Below are positions 5,806 to 6,478 of a DNA stretch of 6,478 nucleotides, one piece after another. Below the pieces are notes generated by a model, which saw only the letters and a list, made by a program, of their open reading frames with translations, ran no database searches and was not told the DNA's origin. Numbering within the stretch: position 1 is the first letter of the stretch; every line of letters begins with the position of its first letter. The position numbers and the translations under genes were made by a program. The stretch is from Woeseiaceae bacterium (lineage in GTDB: Bacteria > Pseudomonadota > Gammaproteobacteria > Steroidobacterales > Woeseiaceae): NCBI GenBank assembly GCA_022615525.1, contig JAKEGN010000022.1, positions 1 to 6,478 of the forward strand, read 5' to 3'.

Positions 5806-6315
5806 ATGATCAGTCGCAGGCTGTTCTCTGCGATCTGGCTGACGGACCGGCAGCGGGATACCCTGCGGGACGTAGTGCGCCCGCTGCTCAGCGGCATCGA
5901 GGGCGACTTCGTCGATCGTCGCAACTGGCACGTGACTCTCGTGTTCATCGGCGAGTTTCCCGAGGCGGACCTGCCGTTGCTGAAATCGGCGGTCGCGGAC
6001 ATAGGCTTTGATCCCTTCCGCCTGCGTTTCGACCGTGCCGGTTTCTGGCCCCGACCGAAGATCGCCTGCCTGGAGGCGGCCGTCGTCCCGGCAGAGTTGC
6101 AGAAACTGGTCGGCCGCATTCGACAGGCCGTCGAACCGTTGGGAATCCGCCCGGAGGAACACAGTTATCGGCCGCATATCACCATCGCAAAGCGTGCGAA
6201 GCCATTCGTCACGCAGCGGCTGGCGCGGGCGATCGAATTGCAATGCACGGACTTCACGCTGGTAGAGACGGTGTCGGTGCCTGGCGGCGTCCAGTACCGT
6301 CCGCTGAAACAATAG
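5806..6315 (+). CDS. thpR: RNA 2',3'-cyclic phosphodiesterase / 2'-5' RNA ligase family protein
   Basis: A 169-residue protein of the 2H phosphoesterase superfamily (LigT/ThpR). The two HxTx motifs that make the active site are present: HVTL at 42-45, followed by VFIG, and HITI at 124-127, followed by AK. The start RRLFSAIWLTD matches the (R)LFxALWP opening of the family, and the length is near the usual 175-180. ThpR opens 2',3'-cyclic phosphates and can join tRNA halves by a 2'-5' bond in vitro; its role in the cell is unclear. I chose the ATG at 5806. The frame is open to an ATG at 5770, but the extra 12 residues are read through the palindrome copy 3 and do not look like protein. No clear Shine-Dalgarno sequence precedes 5806. 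It lies between pncC and recA, same strand. Confidence 0.9.
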   Translation: MISRRLFSAIWLTDRQRDTLRDVVRPLLSGIEGDFVDRRNWHVTLVFIGEFPEADLPLLKSAVADIGFDPFRLRFDRAGFWPRPKIACLEAAVVPAELQKLVGRIRQAVEPLGIRPEEHSYRPHITIAKRAKPFVTQRLARAIELQCTDFTLVETVSVPGGVQYRPLKQ

Positions 6316-6376
6316 CTTCGGCGCGATTCTTGATACAAAGCCCCGATTTGGCTCGCGCAACGACCTGCCGGGCCGC

Positions 6377-6396
6377 GCGATTTGTGAAATAATCGC
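6377..6396 (+). promoter_or_regulatory. Candidate recA promoter -10 box inside a short palindrome
   Basis: The leader between thpR and recA has AATAAT at 6388-6393, 5 of 6 bases of a -10 box, with TG at 6383-6384. The best -35 at 17 bases spacing is CTGCCG (6365-6370), only 3 of 6. The -10 box lies within an inverted repeat, GCGATT (6377-6382) and AATCGC (6391-6396) around 8 bases. recA promoters are usually LexA-controlled, but neither CTGT-N8-ACAG nor another LexA box known to me is visible in 6316-6432. The palindrome could be a different operator or chance. Confidence 0.4.
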
Positions 6397-6432
6397 CGTT
6401 CCAATTCCCCGGCAACAATGGCAACCGACACC

Positions 6433-6478
6433 ATGGATGAAAATCGCAAGAAAGCGCTCGCCGCAGCGCTCGGTCAGA
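6433..6478 (+). CDS. recA: Recombinase RecA, N-terminal start (cut off by the window end)
   Basis: The window ends 15 codons into a protein that begins MDENRKKALAAALGQ, the near-invariant start of proteobacterial RecA (P. aeruginosa begins MDENKKRALAAALGQ, E. coli MAIDENKQKALAAALGQ as I recall). RecA forms filaments on single-stranded DNA, carries out strand exchange and triggers LexA self-cleavage. An in-frame ATG at 6418 would add MATDT; neither start has a good Shine-Dalgarno sequence, and 6433 is chosen because it matches the usual start of the family. Position downstream of pncC supports the call. Nothing can be said about the rest of the protein. Confidence 0.9.
   Translation, partial: MDENRKKALAAALGQ

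Noticed and set aside
5394..6119. 241-codon minus-strand open frame across pncC, the repeats and thpR
   Set aside because: It is antisense to two well-recognised genes and its middle is only the translated palindrome.

Overview
The window holds ordinary chromosomal housekeeping genes from a GC-rich gammaproteobacterium. Three things suggest this placement: the pncC(cinA-like)-recA neighbourhood, a NudB-type Nudix gene directly after what looks like the end of aspS, and proteins (MutS, NudB, start of RecA) that resemble enterobacterial and pseudomonad versions along their length. The genus cannot be named from this sequence. I see no CRISPR array, transposase, integrase, toxin-antitoxin pair, rRNA or tRNA.

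Layout. Bases 2-58 are the last codons of a plus-strand gene, probably aspS. It is followed closely by nudB (71-520) and a small alpha/beta hydrolase (517-1161) that overlaps nudB by ATGA, so these three look like one transcription unit. A gap of about 300 bases without a gene (1162-1468) separates this unit from mutS, which runs towards it on the minus strand (1469-4039). The gap holds only short inverted repeats. Across a 72-base divergent spacer from mutS, a second plus-strand unit begins: a family 4-type glycosyltransferase (4112-5203), pncC (5190-5687, overlapping the previous gene by 14 bases), a 118-base spacer with three copies of a GGGGTCAGACCCC-type palindrome, thpR (5806-6315), then a 102- to 117-base leader and the first codons of recA, which runs off the window.

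Functions. NudB is a folate-pathway pyrophosphatase, PncC recycles NMN in the pyridine nucleotide cycle, ThpR is a 2H-phosphoesterase-fold RNA ligase/cyclic phosphodiesterase, and MutS and RecA belong to mismatch repair and recombination/SOS. The hydrolase and glycosyltransferase have clear folds but unknown substrates. The genes do not form one pathway; they look like neighbouring core genes with short operonic links.

No undescribed multi-gene system is visible. The parts most worth a second look are the palindrome cluster between pncC and thpR, the palindrome over the presumed recA -10 box with no recognisable LexA box, the paired GTG starts of mutS, and the lost second Glu of the EX7E motif in the glycosyltransferase.
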